Source of the DNA: Microbulbifer taiwanensis
GTDB lineage: Bacteria; Pseudomonadota; Gammaproteobacteria; Pseudomonadales; Cellvibrionaceae
Length of the DNA: 64,000 nucleotides
Direction: 5' to 3'
Assembly: GCF_014904815.1 (NCBI RefSeq)
Contig: NZ_JACZFR010000011.1
Span: forward strand, 1-64,000
Part shown: positions 16,928 through 26,553 of the stretch, in pieces
How the letters are laid out: every line of letters begins with the position of its first letter
How positions within the stretch are numbered: position 1 is the stretch's first letter
Program-made: the position numbers and the translations under genes
Notes under the pieces: model-generated
The model's input: only the letters and a program-made list of their open reading frames with translations
The model's database searches: none
Told to the model about the DNA's origin: nothing

Positions 16928-18058
16928 TCAGGCCCCGGGCAGGGCTTCATCCGGGGACATACGGTCCGCACTCATCCTGATCTGCACACGCTTGTCATCC
17001 CGGTCCTCGCCTCCCATATGGGTGTTCCAACCCAGCAACGGCTGTAACTCGGGCTTTTCGCTCAGTTGCGCCGGCGCCACCTGGCCGGTGAACAGGGTGA
17101 CCGCTATTTCAAAATCCATCTCCACTCCGGCACTGAACTGAATAAAGGATTTGAGTGCTTCCAATTTGTCACTGCCCGGGGCTATGGTCATAAACTGCTC
17201 GTAGGCCATGGGTTCCACCACCACGCGGAACTTGTTCTGGGCCTGGAAGCATTGGGTACCGAGTACCGTATTGACGCCGAGGCAATTGTTGACGCCCCGG
17301 GGATAGTCAGGCCCGGGCAGCCGGCAGAGTACGTCCTCCGGCAGATAGTCCCACTGTCCCTGGAACTGCTCGATACTGACATTGAGCCCGAAGTATTGCC
17401 GGATCATACTGGCCAGTGCAGCCGCGGAGCACTGCTGCCGGCCCAGGTGGCCGACCATTCCCAGCAGCGCCTCATCGGGCAGAGGCAGGCGATAGCGCAT
17501 CTCACTGGTGCCCATCCCCGCCAGGGACGCCAGCGCATGGCTGAACAGGTCCGGCTCCCTCTCGCGGCGCAGGTGCTGACGCTCGTAATTGACCGGCAGC
17601 TGGTACTTGTGCCATGCCTGGTAAAACAGCGAGACGTGGCGGTGGTTGAACATATCCAGAAAGTCGCGCAACGCGGTGTTTTTTTCCCGCAGCTCTTTCA
17701 GCACCAGCTCGGTCAGGTAATAGGGCATCACCCCCTGGCTACCGATCAGGCCGGTAAAGCCAACATCCATCTGCCATTGACTGAGATCGCTGTCGCCCTG
17801 TTCGCTATCGGGGCCGCCTCGCTGCTCCAGCCTCAAAATATCGGCACCGACAAACGACAACCCGGATTGTGCCCGGAAGCGCACCAGCTCCCGCGACGGC
17901 GGCGCCGAACCGGCGACTGCCTCCATGGCACAATCGTCGCCGGCCAATACCGCCGCGCGCTCGATAAGCCGCACCGCCTGGAAGAAATCGAAGCGGTAGG
18001 GCTCGCGGCGCAGGCGCTCTATTACAGTAAAGCTTTGTCGCCGGCGCGAGGTGGCCAT
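16928..18058 (-). CDS. tssG: T6SS baseplate protein TssG
   Basis: The product is 376 aa with the TssG/VasB/ImpH family pattern: the N-terminal PYRFDFFQAVRLIER, then GVMPYYLTELVL, LRDFLDMFNHRHVSLFYQAW and the C-terminal NKFRVVVEPM. TssG forms the wedge core with TssE and TssF. The ATG at 18058 makes it overlap the end of tssF by 37 bases, which fits translational coupling. Confidence 0.95.
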   Translation of the reverse strand: MATSRRRQSFTVIERLRREPYRFDFFQAVRLIERAAVLAGDDCAMEAVAGSAPPSRELVRFRAQSGLSFVGADILRLEQRGGPDSEQGDSDLSQWQMDVGFTGLIGSQGVMPYYLTELVLKELREKNTALRDFLDMFNHRHVSLFYQAWHKYQLPVNYERQHLRREREPDLFSHALASLAGMGTSEMRYRLPLPDEALLGMVGHLGRQQCSAAALASMIRQYFGLNVSIEQFQGQWDYLPEDVLCRLPGPDYPRGVNNCLGVNTVLGTQCFQAQNKFRVVVEPMAYEQFMTIAPGSDKLEALKSFIQFSAGVEMDFEIAVTLFTGQVAPAQLSEKPELQPLLGWNTHMGGEDRDDKRVQIRMSADRMSPDEALPGA

Positions 18059-19851
18059 CGCTTCAGTTCTCCATCTCTGCCACTCATGGTGGCAATCAAG
18101 CGGGTAAAAGAATTCAGTGAACAGTAGAGGCCCAGGAAGCGCTCTATAATGCTGGCGAACAGTAACGGACTGGATCCGGCGAGCATCATTGAATCCAGCT
18201 CTATCTGTACCTCGGTACCACGGCACAAGACCACGCTGTGATCTATCTGGATAGGCGCAGTAATGGGCTTGGTATTCACCTTCAACAGGGATTCGATCAG
18301 GTTGCGGGTGCTGGCGGAATCGCGGAAGTCGTACAGTCGGAATATCTCCTTCAGCGCATCGCAGCCGCCCGCTCCAGACAGGGACAGGTGGTTCAGATTA
18401 AGATGCGAGATAAGCCGCCAGTAGCCTCGCTCGCGCCTTGGCGGTCGCAGGGTGGTCGTCGGGGACACCACGCAGCTGATGCGGCTCGCGGGCGCATCCC
18501 CGTCCACAATTTCCAGGTAGGGCTGGGCATTACCACTGGGCAGTTTCTTTGGCAGGTTGCGATTGCAGCAGGTCAGTTTTAAGTCGAGCGTCTGGTCGCT
18601 GATACGGTGCGGGTTGAAATCCAGATCCACCAGGCAGATATCCACCTCGGACGCCTGCTCATTGCGGTGCTCTCCCTCTATCACATCGCGGCGACGGTTG
18701 AACCAGAAGGCGGACTGCTGGGCCTGGTGCCGGCTGTGCTGGATACCGTAAAAGGGTCGGTAGCTAGTGGTTTTGCCACTGCCGTCCGTCGCGCCGACCT
18801 CGTCGATGGAATAGATTTCCAGGCCGTCGCTGCGGCGCGCGTCCGGCACTACATGGTAGTTGTACTGGCTGTGGCTGAGGGGAATCGGATCCGCGGTCTG
18901 CGGGAACAGGTTGACCACCGGCGTACAGCCGAGGGCGAACATACTCGGGGCAATCTGTTTTTCCAGTTCGTCGTGACTCTCGGACAGGTAGAAATACAGG
19001 TTCAGCGTATCGCCGTAGCTGTCGTTCAGCGCGTCCTGCAGCCGGGTAACATCGATAAAATGGAACTTTTCCGGGAAGGCGAAATATTCAGTCAGCAGAC
19101 GGTAGCCGATAAATGCGCTATCCGGATAGGGCAACAGCCCCTGATCGGGCTCCAGCCCCACCTGTTGCAGGGTGTCCGCAGGCAGGAATCTGGGCTTCGG
19201 GTCCGTCTCCCCGTTGGCGACCACCAGTCGGACGCACTTGCTCAGCAGCAGATCGTAGAGTGCATGGGTATGGCTGGGTTGGCCGCGCAGGAAGAAGCGC
19301 AGTTGCTCGGGGCGCAGTTCCGCAAAACTCAGATCCGCACCCAGGGTCTTGAGGGAGAGCTTCAGGACCGCGTTGGCCCCCTGGATATCGTTGCACCCCG
19401 GGGCAATAAAGGGGCGCGGCATCAGGCTGGCGCTCTCAACCTGGAAGGGGCAGATATCCACCGGATAGCGGCTGGTAAAGCGGCAGGTCTGCCCCTGGAA
19501 ACTGTCCGTCTCCAACAGGGTATCCGCATCCACACGCGTTATCGCATCCAGATCCGGTTCCGGTTCGAACTGCACTATGGCACAGGAGGGTATGGGCCTC
19601 AGGTAGTGCGGATACAGCGTCTCGAGCATCGCATCGGTGAGCTCGGGAAAGTCGTCGCTGAGCTTCTGCTGCACGCGCGCATTCATATAGGCGAAGCCCG
19701 ACATCAGGCGCCCCACCAGGGGATCGTCGACAGTGTCGGTATCCAGCTGCAGGCGGGCGGCGGCGGCCGGGTGCATACGCGCAAACTCCGAGGCCGTCTG
19801 CTGGACGAACGCCAATTCGCGCTCGTAGAGATCGATCAGTTTTTCACTCAT
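18022..19851 (-). CDS. tssF: T6SS baseplate protein TssF
   Basis: The product is 609 aa, the usual TssF/VasA/ImpG length. It starts with the diagnostic LIDLYERELAFVQQTASEFARMHP and continues with DPLVGRLMSGFAYMNARVQQKL and the DFPELTDAMLETLYPHYLRPIPS block. It forms the baseplate wedge with TssG and contacts the VgrG spike. Its ATG overlaps the stop of a 57-codon frame (ATGA) that fills the space after tssE. Confidence 0.96.
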   Translation of the reverse strand: MSEKLIDLYERELAFVQQTASEFARMHPAAAARLQLDTDTVDDPLVGRLMSGFAYMNARVQQKLSDDFPELTDAMLETLYPHYLRPIPSCAIVQFEPEPDLDAITRVDADTLLETDSFQGQTCRFTSRYPVDICPFQVESASLMPRPFIAPGCNDIQGANAVLKLSLKTLGADLSFAELRPEQLRFFLRGQPSHTHALYDLLLSKCVRLVVANGETDPKPRFLPADTLQQVGLEPDQGLLPYPDSAFIGYRLLTEYFAFPEKFHFIDVTRLQDALNDSYGDTLNLYFYLSESHDELEKQIAPSMFALGCTPVVNLFPQTADPIPLSHSQYNYHVVPDARRSDGLEIYSIDEVGATDGSGKTTSYRPFYGIQHSRHQAQQSAFWFNRRRDVIEGEHRNEQASEVDICLVDLDFNPHRISDQTLDLKLTCCNRNLPKKLPSGNAQPYLEIVDGDAPASRISCVVSPTTTLRPPRRERGYWRLISHLNLNHLSLSGAGGCDALKEIFRLYDFRDSASTRNLIESLLKVNTKPITAPIQIDHSVVLCRGTEVQIELDSMMLAGSSPLLFASIIERFLGLYCSLNSFTRLIATMSGRDGELKRWPPRAGDKALL

Positions 19852-20021
19852 TGGGGCATCTCTGGAAATTGCAGCGAGCGGGTGGCAGACGGTAGTTGCC
19901 GGAGCACAGTGTGTGGAACGCGCTTCTTTAGGTATGCACTAGCTGCACCACTGCGTTGGGTACCATGAGCACCAACGAACGGTGCCAGGGGCGAGCGCAG
20001 TAGATCTATCGGGATCTCCAT
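19848..20021 (-). CDS. Candidate 57-aa small protein between tssE and tssF
   Basis: This short frame exactly fills the tssE-tssF gap. Its ATG shares a base with the tssE stop (TAATG) and its TGA overlaps the tssF start (ATGA). GGAG lies eight bases before its ATG, inside the end of tssE. The translation is MEIPIDLLRSPLAPFVGAHG at the start, then a basic, Ser/Ala-rich stretch and FPEMPQ at the end. There is no membrane span or Cys. I do not recognise it. The double overlap and ribosome site favour a real translationally coupled gene; the alternative is a non-coding spacer or the remnant of a longer tssF start. Confidence 0.45.
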   Translation of the reverse strand: MEIPIDLLRSPLAPFVGAHGTQRSGAASAYLKKRVPHTVLRQLPSATRSLQFPEMPQ

Positions 20022-20494
20022 TACATTATCTCCGACACATCGACTGTCTGGGTCACCGGATTCAGGGCCGAGTCAAATACGATGACTTCCGAAGCGGGGT
20101 TTATGTGCAGAACCGCCTCGACACGGAAGCGGATGCTGGGATCCTCGACATCCACCTTTTCCTGGGTGGTCACTTTTACGGAGCGGATTCGCGGCTCGAA
20201 TTCCAGGATGGTTTTCTCGATTTCCCGACAGAAACGCTTGCGGCTGTCCAGGGAGGACAGGTTGATCGTCGACAGGTCCGGCAGTCCGTAATTGATATTG
20301 GAGCGCTCCAGGTGACTGTGCGACTCCGGTACCGACAGGCAGCGGTAACGCGTATTGAACAGGTATTCCAGGTCCCGTCGGACTCCCTCACGCAGCTGTC
20401 TCAGAACCTGGTGCGGTTGGTGCAGGTCCATATTGCGGGACGACTCCAATAGGCGATCCAGTACCGGGGCCAAAAGGCGTTTTTCTCTGGTCAT
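20021..20494 (-). CDS. tssE: T6SS baseplate protein TssE (gp25-like)
   Basis: The product is 157 aa, the normal size for the gp25/lysozyme-related TssE family, with LREGVRRDLEYLFNTRYR and the characteristic NYGLPDLSTINLSS. The conserved EFEPRIRSVKV lies near 110. It links the baseplate wedge to the start of the sheath. It begins 2 bp after the stop of the second tssC. Confidence 0.94.
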   Translation of the reverse strand: MTREKRLLAPVLDRLLESSRNMDLHQPHQVLRQLREGVRRDLEYLFNTRYRCLSVPESHSHLERSNINYGLPDLSTINLSSLDSRKRFCREIEKTILEFEPRIRSVKVTTQEKVDVEDPSIRFRVEAVLHINPASEVIVFDSALNPVTQTVDVSEIM

Positions 20495-20496
20495 GG

Positions 20497-22014
20497 TTAT
20501 TGCACCGTGCCGACGCCGATCTGGGCCAGGGCGGTCGTCAGTTTCAGTTCGGAAACCAGGTGATCCACCGTGTAGTGGCTCTTCAGGTGGATAACGCTCT
20601 GATAACTGCCGACCTTGCCCGGCTCATCGACCACACGTACCCTCGCCTCGCGCAGTGGATAGCGGGCCAGCATTTCCCAGGACAGGTCGTCGCGCCCGGT
20701 GGTGTAGCGATCCAGCCACTTCTGTAGCTGGCGCTCACAGTCTCCGGCATTCATATAGGCACCCACCTTGTCCCGGATCATCACCTTGATGTAATGGGCG
20801 AAGCGGGATGCGCACAGAATCTGCTGCAACATGGAGCTGATGCGGGCGTTGGCGGTAGCGGCCTTGGTGGTGTACTGCTTGGGCCGCTGCAGCGACGGCA
20901 CGCTGTTGAAGGCGCTGTAGGGGGTATCGTAACAGTGGCAGAGGCAGGCGAAGCCCAGTTCACTCAGGTCACGCTCGGCGAAGTCCGTCACCAGTATCGA
21001 GGTAGACATGCGCACCATGCCCGGACCGCTGTCGGCCCCGTAGGGCACCGCCGGCAACTGCGATACCAGGCCGCCGCCGAGGTGATCTCGGGCAACGCCG
21101 CGAATGTGCGAGAACCAGCCCACCTCACTGAACTCGCGCATCAGGACTGCACCCAGGGCGAAGCAGGCATTGCCCCACAGGTATTTCCTGCTGTGGGCCG
21201 CCGCGACCTGCTCGGCAAAGCGCAGGCCGCGATAGCTGGAAAATTCTGTATTGTAGGGTTGGCGCAACAGTACCTGCGGCAAGGTCACCGCAATAAAGCG
21301 GCTATCCTCCAGATCGCGCAGACCGTTCCAGCGAATATACTGCTTTTGCCGGAACACTTCCGCGAAGTCGATCGGCTTGGCCAGTTCATCGAAGTGATCC
21401 AGGCCGAAAAGCTGTGGGGTTGCGGCGCAGACAAAGGGCGCAAAGGCGGCGGCCGCAGTATGGGCAATGCCCTGCAAGGTAAATATGTCGTCGTAGGGAT
21501 GGCCCGCAAAGGGTCGGTGAGAAACGGTGTAGTCGCCGAGTAGCAGGCCAAAGGGCTCACCACCGGGTGTGCCGAATTCCTCGTTGTAGATCAGGTGAAA
21601 GAGACCGGACTGGTCGAAATCCGGCGCCCTCTCCATATCCTTGCTGAGGTCACGCCAACTGACGTCCAGCAGCTTGATCTTTATATTGTCCGAATGCGGG
21701 GTGTTGTACACCAGCATTGACAGCCCGCGCCAGCTGGCCTCCAGGCGTTGAAAATCCGGCTCGTGCAGGATGCTGTTGAGCTGATCACAGATAAGCTCAT
21801 CCAGCTCCGCCACCAGTCGGTTCAGCCACTGTCGAACACTGAATTGCTCCCTGTGCGGACAGGGACAGATTTCCGTCAGCCAGTACTCGAAGGCGAAGAG
21901 ATCATCGGGTTCCTGCAGGAATTTCTGCAGCGCACTGCGCCGGCCAGTCATCAATTGGGGAGGCAGCAATGCTTCACAATCATCTGCTAACTGGTTGTTC
22001 GATGCGGCGGGCAC
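20497..22014 (-). CDS. tssC2: Second TssC-like sheath protein (TssC2)
   Basis: The product is 505 aa, a full-length homologue of TssC (22120-23607), sharing LEASWRGL, IYNEEFGTPGGEPFGLLLGDY and a C-terminal RDKVGAYMNAGDCERQLQKW. The C-terminal segment present in TssC1 is retained. Two TssC paralogues in tandem suggest a mixed sheath or a specialised end ring; a recent duplicate is unlikely since identity looks modest. The GTG at 22014 has GGGAG eight bases upstream; a GTG at 22029 without such a site is the alternative. Confidence 0.9.
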   Translation of the reverse strand: MPAASNNQLADDCEALLPPQLMTGRRSALQKFLQEPDDLFAFEYWLTEICPCPHREQFSVRQWLNRLVAELDELICDQLNSILHEPDFQRLEASWRGLSMLVYNTPHSDNIKIKLLDVSWRDLSKDMERAPDFDQSGLFHLIYNEEFGTPGGEPFGLLLGDYTVSHRPFAGHPYDDIFTLQGIAHTAAAAFAPFVCAATPQLFGLDHFDELAKPIDFAEVFRQKQYIRWNGLRDLEDSRFIAVTLPQVLLRQPYNTEFSSYRGLRFAEQVAAAHSRKYLWGNACFALGAVLMREFSEVGWFSHIRGVARDHLGGGLVSQLPAVPYGADSGPGMVRMSTSILVTDFAERDLSELGFACLCHCYDTPYSAFNSVPSLQRPKQYTTKAATANARISSMLQQILCASRFAHYIKVMIRDKVGAYMNAGDCERQLQKWLDRYTTGRDDLSWEMLARYPLREARVRVVDEPGKVGSYQSVIHLKSHYTVDHLVSELKLTTALAQIGVGTVQ

Positions 22015-22119
22015 AGCAAATACTCCCACAGATATTGGCGGCCTGGCTTCCGCCAGAGTTATACGAGTTCAGTCAGGAGAAAACGGCCCGCCCGGGGACT
22101 GCGGGCGGGCCCTGTGCAC

Positions 22120-23607
22120 TTATCCCGCAGTGGGGATATTGGCTACCATGCGCATGGAGGTGGTCAATTCCTCCATTTGCAGCCAGGGCTTCAGGTAGGC
22201 CACGGCACTGTAGCAGCCGGGCTGCCCCGGAATTTCCTTCACCTCTACCCGCGCTTCCGCCAGCGGATACTTGGCCTTCATCTCTGGGCTCGCATCCGGG
22301 TTGGAGTTGGTGTACTGGGTGATCCACTTGTTCAGCCAGCGCTCACAGTCGCTCGCTTCCATAAAGGAACCCACCTTGTCACGCGCCATTACCTTCAGGT
22401 AGTGGGCGATGCGCGAGGTGGCCATCAGGTACGGCAGGCGCGCAGAGATGGCGGCGTTGGAGGTTGCATCCGGGTTGTCGTACATCTTCGGCTTCTGCGC
22501 GCTCTGTGAACCGAAAAACACCGAGTAATCGGTATTCTTGTAGTGACACAGGGGCAGGAACCCCTGGGCGCTAAGCTCCGCCTCACGGCGATCGGTGATA
22601 CCGATTTCAGTCGGGCACTTCTGGTCCAGGTCGCCGTCGTCGCTCTTGAACAGGTGAGTCGGCAGGCCTTCGACCTTACCGCCGCCCTCCGCACCGCGAA
22701 TGGCCGTACACCAGGAGTTCTCGGAGAACGCCTTGGTCATGGTGGTGCCCATCACGTAGGAGGCGTTCATCCAGCAGTACTGATCGTGGTCCGCCGGGCG
22801 GGATACACCGGACTCGTCCACTTCGAACTCCTCGAAATCAAAGGATTCGATCGGCTTGGTATTGGCACCGTAGGGCGTGCGTGCCAGGGTGCGGGGCATC
22901 ACCAGGGTGACAAAGCGCGAGTCCTCGCTGTCGCGGAAACTGCGCCACTTGATATATTCACCGGACTCAAAGATACCGCCCAGGTCGCGGGGCTTGGACA
23001 GCTCGGTAAAGTCACTGAAGCCGAACATGCCGGCGCCGGCTGCGGAGATAAACGGACAGAAACCGGCGGCCGCGACATTGGACATCTTGCTCAGCAGTTC
23101 TATGTCTTCGGGATGGCTGGTGAATTCGAAGTCGCCGATCATGCAGCCGAACGGCTCGCCACCGGCGGTACCGAATTCCTCTTCGTAGATTTTCTTGAAA
23201 GTCTGGCTCTGGTCGAATTCCACCGCCTTGTCCAGGTCCCGGAACAGCTCACGCTTGCTCAGGTTGAGCATACGGATCTTCAGGGTAGCGCCGGTTTCAC
23301 TGTTCATGACCAGGTGGTGCAGGCCGCGCCAGGAGCCCTCCAGCTTCTGGAATTTCTCGTCGTGCAATACGGCGGAAAGCTGCTTGGACATGGCCTGGTC
23401 AATGGCCTGGACTGCCTTCTTGATCGTCTGTGTCAGGTTGCGGTCCCAGCTGACGGTCCCCTTCAGGACCTGCTCCGTGAGGTTGGCAATCAGATCCTGT
23501 GCTTCGTCCGGCGCTGTCTGCTTGGTGGCAGCGATGGCCTGCTCGAGCAGACTGACCGACTGTTCTTCCGTTTCGCTTTCCGCAACGTTTTCAACTTCAG
23601 TGCTCAT
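22120..23607 (-). CDS. tssC: T6SS sheath large subunit TssC (VipB)
   Basis: The product is 495 aa, the canonical EvpB/VipB family member: [38 protein letters not shown], the [13 protein letters not shown] block and the C-terminal [20 protein letters not shown]. It assembles with TssB into the contractile sheath around Hcp. Its start overlaps the tssB stop, consistent with equimolar synthesis. Confidence 0.97.
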   Translation of the reverse strand: MSTEVENVAESETEEQSVSLLEQAIAATKQTAPDEAQDLIANLTEQVLKGTVSWDRNLTQTIKKAVQAIDQAMSKQLSAVLHDEKFQKLEGSWRGLHHLVMNSETGATLKIRMLNLSKRELFRDLDKAVEFDQSQTFKKIYEEEFGTAGGEPFGCMIGDFEFTSHPEDIELLSKMSNVAAAGFCPFISAAGAGMFGFSDFTELSKPRDLGGIFESGEYIKWRSFRDSEDSRFVTLVMPRTLARTPYGANTKPIESFDFEEFEVDESGVSRPADHDQYCWMNASYVMGTTMTKAFSENSWCTAIRGAEGGGKVEGLPTHLFKSDDGDLDQKCPTEIGITDRREAELSAQGFLPLCHYKNTDYSVFFGSQSAQKPKMYDNPDATSNAAISARLPYLMATSRIAHYLKVMARDKVGSFMEASDCERWLNKWITQYTNSNPDASPEMKAKYPLAEARVEVKEIPGQPGCYSAVAYLKPWLQMEELTTSMRMVANIPTAG

Positions 23608-24137
23608 TCTGATTCCTCTTCCTTCTTCTCACCCTCTTTGTCGCCGAGACCCAGCTGCTCGGAGATGGCGCCGACGTTTTCGGTGCTCTTCAGAATGTCT
23701 TCAAGGACTTTCTCCAGCTCTTCGGAGCGGTCCGCCTTGCTCAGCAGATCCCGCAACTTGCTGCGTGCCTCGAGCAGCTGCTTCAACGGCTCCACCTGCT
23801 CGACGATCTGCTCCGGGGAAAAATCCTCTATGTGGTTGAAGTCCAGATCGACGCCCAGCTTGCTGCCGTCACCGGCGAGGGTATTTTCGACCTGCAGGTT
23901 CAATTTCGGATTGACCTTGGCCATGACGTCGTTGAAGTTGTCGCGGTCGATCTGCACGAACTTGCGCTCTTTCAGGGCCTTGCGATTCTCGGCGTTATCA
24001 CCCGAGTAATCCCCCATGACCCCGGTCACAAAAGGTAACTCCTTCTTGACTTCGGCGCCGTTGGTTTCGACATCGTAGGTGATATGGACACGCGGCTTGC
24101 GCACGCGCTTCAGTTTGTTATGTATGCTTTCGGACAT
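23604..24137 (-). CDS. tssB: T6SS sheath small subunit TssB (VipA)
   Basis: The product is 177 aa with the VipA signature [15 protein letters not shown], the [12 protein letters not shown] segment and the L.F..IEDFSPE-type helix, followed by a charged C-terminal tail ([22 protein letters not shown]) where ClpV normally docks on the sheath. It overlaps tssC by four bases and follows tssA by 46 bp. Confidence 0.97.
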   Translation of the reverse strand: MSESIHNKLKRVRKPRVHITYDVETNGAEVKKELPFVTGVMGDYSGDNAENRKALKERKFVQIDRDNFNDVMAKVNPKLNLQVENTLAGDGSKLGVDLDFNHIEDFSPEQIVEQVEPLKQLLEARSKLRDLLSKADRSEELEKVLEDILKSTENVGAISEQLGLGDKEGEKKEEESE

Positions 24138-24183
24138 CTCGGGTCTCCTTTCCTCAATTTAGGGACTGCAAGTATTGAAAGTG

Positions 24184-25461
24184 TTACCAGCCAACGCTGG
24201 CCTCTGCCTGCGGCTCCTCGTTCCACTCCGACTGGGGCGCAGCAGCTTCGCTGGCATTTTCAGTTTGCGCGACGGCGCTTGGCGCCGGGGCACTGGTCAC
24301 GACGGGAGGCGCGACATAGCGCTGGGTGTCGGATCCGTCGAGCCTGACCCCGGTCAGCTGTGAATAAACCGCTCGGGACTGTTCGTCCGGTAGCAACTCG
24401 GTCATCAATTCTGAAACGGTCATACGCCCCCAACCGATCAGTCGCTCCAGCCCGGGCGCCAGGGGTGTATGGGGTTCGTAAGTGCGGAAGTATTTTGCGG
24501 CCTCTTCGAGCAATTTCAGTGCGCCCTCGCGCGAGGACACCGGGCCGGCCGCCACCGCAACTCCCGGCGCTGCCGCCGGGACTGCCCCGGCAGCAGTTTC
24601 ACTTTCCGCCGCACTGGGAGCATCTGCCTCCGCTGAAGCCTCGGCCGCCACCAGTGCATCCAGCTGGGATTTGAAAACAAAACGCGCGGTGCGCAGCACC
24701 TCGTCCAGCAGGGCGCTGATATTGGTCGAGGGTGGGGCGTCGTGGCCGCAGCTGGAGCGTAGAGCATCATTGATACTCTTGTAGTGATTGATGGCGTCCT
24801 CAATGGTCTCCACCAGATCCCGCGCCCACTCGTTACTGGCCGCATTCACACACTGGTTGATATCGTCAAGGCTGTAGCCCAGGGTCTCAATACGCGCGAC
24901 CTTGGCATCGTCGTCTGCTATCCGGTCGGCGTCACGGGCCTGCTGGTGCTGGAAAAAAGTAAAGCTGCCATTGTCCCCTTCCGGGGTAATTTCGGCGCTG
25001 CGAATGGGCATCATCAGGGTGCCGTCACCGCCGTCCCCATTCAGCCCCGAGAGAGGCGCCACCTTGGTCTCCAGACCGTCCTCATCGGGTTCCGGATACA
25101 GCCCCTCCCAGTGATCCGCCACCAGGCGGTCAATCAGGGCAAAACCGTCGCGCAGGCCGGAAAAACCCTGCAGGCGAATCAACGCCTCCGTGTACCAGCT
25201 CGCCACTTCGAGGTCTTTGCTTTGTTTGGTGAGGATTTTCTCTGCGGTCTTGGCCACATCCCGCCAGGGTGCCAACAGGTCGGCGTCACTCTCGTCGAAC
25301 AGGGCCGAGCGCTCGGCAGCGCGGGCACTGTTGCGGGCGTCCTTGATGGTGTAGTAATCCGAAGTGGGAGAGCGATCCTCACGGATATCACTTCCGGTTG
25401 GCTGATCATCCGAGATGGGAGCAACCAGCGCATCAATATCAATTACATTTGGGAAGGCCAT
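24184..25461 (-). CDS. tssA: T6SS assembly protein TssA (ImpA family)
   Basis: The product is 425 aa. The ImpA N-terminal domain (1-130) carries IDALVAPISDDQPTGSDIREDRSP and WYTEALIRLQGFSGLRDGFALIDRLV. An Ala-rich linker (about 280-310) and a C-terminal part with PLAPGLERLIGWGRMTVSELM follow. TssA primes tube and sheath polymerisation at the baseplate. AAGGA precedes the ATG in an AT-rich leader. Confidence 0.93.
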   Translation of the reverse strand: MAFPNVIDIDALVAPISDDQPTGSDIREDRSPTSDYYTIKDARNSARAAERSALFDESDADLLAPWRDVAKTAEKILTKQSKDLEVASWYTEALIRLQGFSGLRDGFALIDRLVADHWEGLYPEPDEDGLETKVAPLSGLNGDGGDGTLMMPIRSAEITPEGDNGSFTFFQHQQARDADRIADDDAKVARIETLGYSLDDINQCVNAASNEWARDLVETIEDAINHYKSINDALRSSCGHDAPPSTNISALLDEVLRTARFVFKSQLDALVAAEASAEADAPSAAESETAAGAVPAAAPGVAVAAGPVSSREGALKLLEEAAKYFRTYEPHTPLAPGLERLIGWGRMTVSELMTELLPDEQSRAVYSQLTGVRLDGSDTQRYVAPPVVTSAPAPSAVAQTENASEAAAPQSEWNEEPQAEASVGW

Positions 25462-25622
25462 GAAAGATCCTTTTTTCCAATCAGTCCCTATAACTAAATT
25501 TTTTTGGAAGAGTACACCTTGCAGTTATCTATTCAAGACAAAAGCTTCATTCTGCAGGTTTTCCTGCAAAAATTGCGGATCACATACAAAGTTAATCGAA
25601 TATATTCGGTCATCAGTTTCGT
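25462..25622 (-). promoter_or_regulatory. AT-rich 161-bp gap upstream of tssA with an inverted repeat
   Basis: The gap is much more AT-rich than its neighbours and holds the palindrome TGCAGG-TTTT-CCTGCA (25553-25568). A secondary promoter for tssABC is plausible, but I could not define -35 and -10 boxes with confidence. Confidence 0.3.
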
Positions 25623-26393
25623 TTACACTGAAGCCAACACGCCCGTACCGTTTTCCTCCGCAACCTCCTCAGCGCCACCTTCCCTGAAGCTCTCTACGAT
25701 TCTTAGAAACTCCTGCTTCTTTTCACCGAACTCCCGCTGTTCACACCATAAAAAAATCGTATAGAAGTATTCTGGGCACTGAAAATGTGCAACCAGGTAT
25801 TGAATGGATGGCCCATTGAGCTGGGCAGACATTTCAGAGATACAGGCCGGACCCTGTACGTGCTCTGTAGCTTCTGGACCAGAAACCACCTGCCCCGCGC
25901 TCACCCGCGCCAGGCACTGCTGCAACTGGGCCGCGCCGTAATTCGCCAGGGAAAGGCTTGTCGGCAGGTCCCGGCGCGGCTGCTGAAGTATGACGATATA
26001 GTGATGCCTGTCCCGTTCGCCGGCCTGGAACACGGCATTGGGGTTCAGATCGCTGCAGGGCTTCCACGACGGTGGCAGGCAGATGGAGACGCGACTGTTA
26101 CTGTGCCTGTTCGTTTCCGCTTCCTCAATATTGAGGTCTTGCGACTGGTCGGTGCGATAAAGGACGCGGTCACCCAGCTGCAATTCCGCGTGCCAGCCAC
26201 CCCGCCACAGCTCCCTGATCACTCTTTCCGCCTTCTCGCGCTCCGGCACCCGCTTTACGACACGACGAGCGCCCGACAACAGGTGTTTGATCTGTGCAAA
26301 GCCCAGTGCAAACTGCCGACCCAGAAATTCTATGCCCTGGCGCCGGCTGAAGCCGTCCCTGAGCGCCCCGGTAAAGACAACTTCATAAGACAT
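25623..26393 (-). CDS. T6SS-associated protein with C-terminal DcrB/PsbP-like (DUF1795-type) domain
   Basis: The product is 256 aa without signal peptide. Residues 1-80 form a small alpha/beta domain (YEVVFTGALRDGFSRRQGIEFLGRQF, then LLSGARRVVKRV) of a type I recall fused to other bacterial proteins. Residues 100-240 (SRVSICLPPSW to FLRIVESFRE) have the pattern of DcrB/PsbP-like domains, which in T6SS occur as Eag effector chaperones. The gene lies between tagF and tssA in the same direction. A chaperone or assembly role is inference. Start ATG 26393 has an AGG site; an upstream codon at 26417 is the alternative. Confidence 0.6.
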   Translation of the reverse strand: MSYEVVFTGALRDGFSRRQGIEFLGRQFALGFAQIKHLLSGARRVVKRVPEREKAERVIRELWRGGWHAELQLGDRVLYRTDQSQDLNIEEAETNRHSNSRVSICLPPSWKPCSDLNPNAVFQAGERDRHHYIVILQQPRRDLPTSLSLANYGAAQLQQCLARVSAGQVVSGPEATEHVQGPACISEMSAQLNGPSIQYLVAHFQCPEYFYTIFLWCEQREFGEKKQEFLRIVESFREGGAEEVAEENGTGVLASV

Positions 26394-26480
26394 TCTTATG
26401 ACCTGCGTTCCATGCATTCATTTAAAATTCTTGAATAGTCGGTCTTCGCCATCATCCGTGGGATTGCGAAACCGCGCGAG

Positions 26481-26510
26481 ACAATAGATTAAAACCCTGC
26501 AGCCAATCAA
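26481..26510 (-). promoter_or_regulatory. Possible sigma-70 promoter upstream of the DcrB-like gene and tssABC
   Basis: On the minus strand TTGATT (26505-26510) and TATTGT (26481-26486) are separated by 18 bases. It lies in the gap between tagF and the DcrB-like gene and could drive the distal half of the array. Confidence 0.35.
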
Positions 26511-26553
26511 TCACACCCTATTACAGCTGACTTCATTGCCTGTATTGCCTTGC

